From: Maniola hyperantus
Lineage: Eukaryota > Arthropoda > Insecta > Lepidoptera > Nymphalidae
Assembly (NCBI RefSeq): GCF_902806685.2
Contig: NC_048546.1
Span: 4,030,001-4,094,000, forward strand
Direction: 5' to 3'
Length of the DNA: 64,000 nucleotides
Of this stretch, positions 63,066 to 64,000 are shown piece by piece. The position numbers were made by a program, and so were the translations under genes. Within the stretch, counting starts at the first letter, position 1; every line of letters begins with the position of its first letter. The notes under the pieces were generated by a model. It was not told where the DNA came from. It saw only the letters and a program-made list of their open reading frames with translations, and did not search any database.

Positions 63066-63243
63066 TAGCTTACTCCCGTGACTTCGTCCACGTGGACTAC
63101 ATTAATTCAAAACCCTTATTTTAGCGGATGTCTACGTCATAAAAGCTATCTGCATTCCAAATTTCAGCCCGCTCCGTCCAGTAGTTTGAGCTGTGCGTTG
63201 ATAGATAAGTCAGTCAGTCAGTCAATCACCTTAGATATTTAGG
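63066..63243 (+). repeat. Fam-B copy, internally deleted
   Basis: CTAGCTTACTCCCGTGACTTC, then a deletion removing CCCCTTAGGGG, then AGCGGATGTCTACGTCATAA and TGTGCGTTGATAGATAAGTC. Confidence 0.85.
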
Positions 63244-63263
63244 TATACCTACAGATATAAAGA

Positions 63264-63395
63264 CTAGGTGACGCGGGCGTCATGCGCGTTTTTAATAATC
63301 CCGTAGGAACTCTTTGATTTTTCAGTATAAAAAGTAGCCTATGTCACTCTCCAGGTCTTTAACTATATCCATACAAAAATTTACGTCCTTCCAAT
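63264..63395 (+). repeat. Fam-A fragment, 3'-truncated
   Basis: GACTAGGTGACGCGGGCG, AATCCCGTAGGAACTCTTTG and AAAAAGTAGCCTATGTCACT, stopping after TTTACGTCCTTCC. Confidence 0.75.
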
Positions 63396-64000
63396 TTCCT
63401 TTGGAATATACCTAGTGTTATACAAATTTACTTGTTGAGTCATATTATCATGTATTCAAATACGCATGCACGAAGTTGCTGAAATGTTAAAAGGCAAAGC
63501 GGTGCGTTTATGAGAACTTTACGACTTCGAAAGGTACTAAAACTTTTTCAATTTTGATAATAGTTTCACACAAGATATTCCACTAAAGGTGAAACTTTGT
63601 GAATTATTTTGCTGTGAAGTTATAGTAAAGCGCTATTTGGTAAACCTACGCATTTCTTTATGATTTATACAATAGCTATAAAGTTTTTTCTTTTTATTTA
63701 TTTATTTAGGGGCTTTTATATCGACGTACCTACATGTCAGCCCCATTATAATCTAAGTATATGAAATCAAAACAAGAAATTCTTAACCTAAAGGTATAAA
63801 GTTGAAATAAGTGCTTTATCACGTAACGTTGCGTAGCACTTGTATATTCAAGGTCCTCGTATTCAAAGGTAAAGTACCTACGAGTTATTTTTATCCACCC
63901 ATGAACATCTAATAAAGAGGAGGAAGGAGGAGTCACCATACAAAATTATGTATCCTGATTGTACTGCTGAAATACTTAGTAATAAAATGATACATTGAGA
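63396..64000. other. No recognisable feature
   Basis: AT-rich to the window end. A 69-codon minus-strand frame (63730-63939) shows no motif. Confidence 0.4.

Overview
The window looks like intergenic or deep-intronic DNA from a lepidopteran (moth or butterfly) nuclear genome. It is AT-rich, has almost no conserved coding sequence, and is filled with repeats I recognise as typical of Lepidoptera. These are the dispersed repeats opening near CTAGCTGATGCCCGCGACTT (Fam-A) and CTAGCTTATGCTCGCGACTT (Fam-B), RTE-type LINE tails ending in (GATGAT)n, tRNA-derived SINEs, and a CTGT-microsatellite repeat beginning AGGGTTCCGT (Fam-T). Family names such as Fam-A are labels used only in this answer. No search could be run, so family assignments rest on motifs read in the sequence.

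Layout. Bases 1-18,700 hold scattered Fam-A/B/T copies, two SINE-1 copies, two copies of a fold-back MITE (6.6 and 10.1 kb), a (TATAG)n array (15.2 kb) and long stretches with nothing recognisable. Bases 18,978-28,409 are one full-length Ty3/gypsy LTR retrotransposon. It has two 308-bp LTRs that read as identical, a TTAA target-site duplication, a 2.15-kb leader carrying a 146-bp hAT-type MITE with a perfect 8-bp duplication, a single intact 1605-codon gag-pol frame, and a 3' region with poly(A) and a 111-bp minisatellite. It sits beside a hairpin, in one of two direct repeats; the other repeat preserves the empty target site. Bases 28,536-31,299 are bounded by perfect 41-bp GC-rich inverted repeats and flanked by TTA on both sides, which is a PIF/Harbinger-like structure filled with later insertions.

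From 31.5 kb on come RTE LINE tails, one clean tRNA-Val(AAC) gene (32,731-32,803, minus strand), more fold-backs (35.0, 39.2 and 54.8 kb), a possible first coding exon with a GATA-rich, TATA-containing promoter (about 40.2-40.4 kb), a 297-bp long-TIR MITE present twice (45.7 and 60.5 kb), two LINE tails inserted at one 15-bp target (49.5-50.2 kb), and several SINE copies (56-62 kb).

The genes do not form a pathway. The only credible genes are the retrotransposon polyprotein, the tRNA, and possibly the 5' end of a host gene near 40.4 kb. The rest records nested transposition: MITEs inside the retroelement, the retroelement inside a repeat, and Fam-A inside a Harbinger-like MITE.
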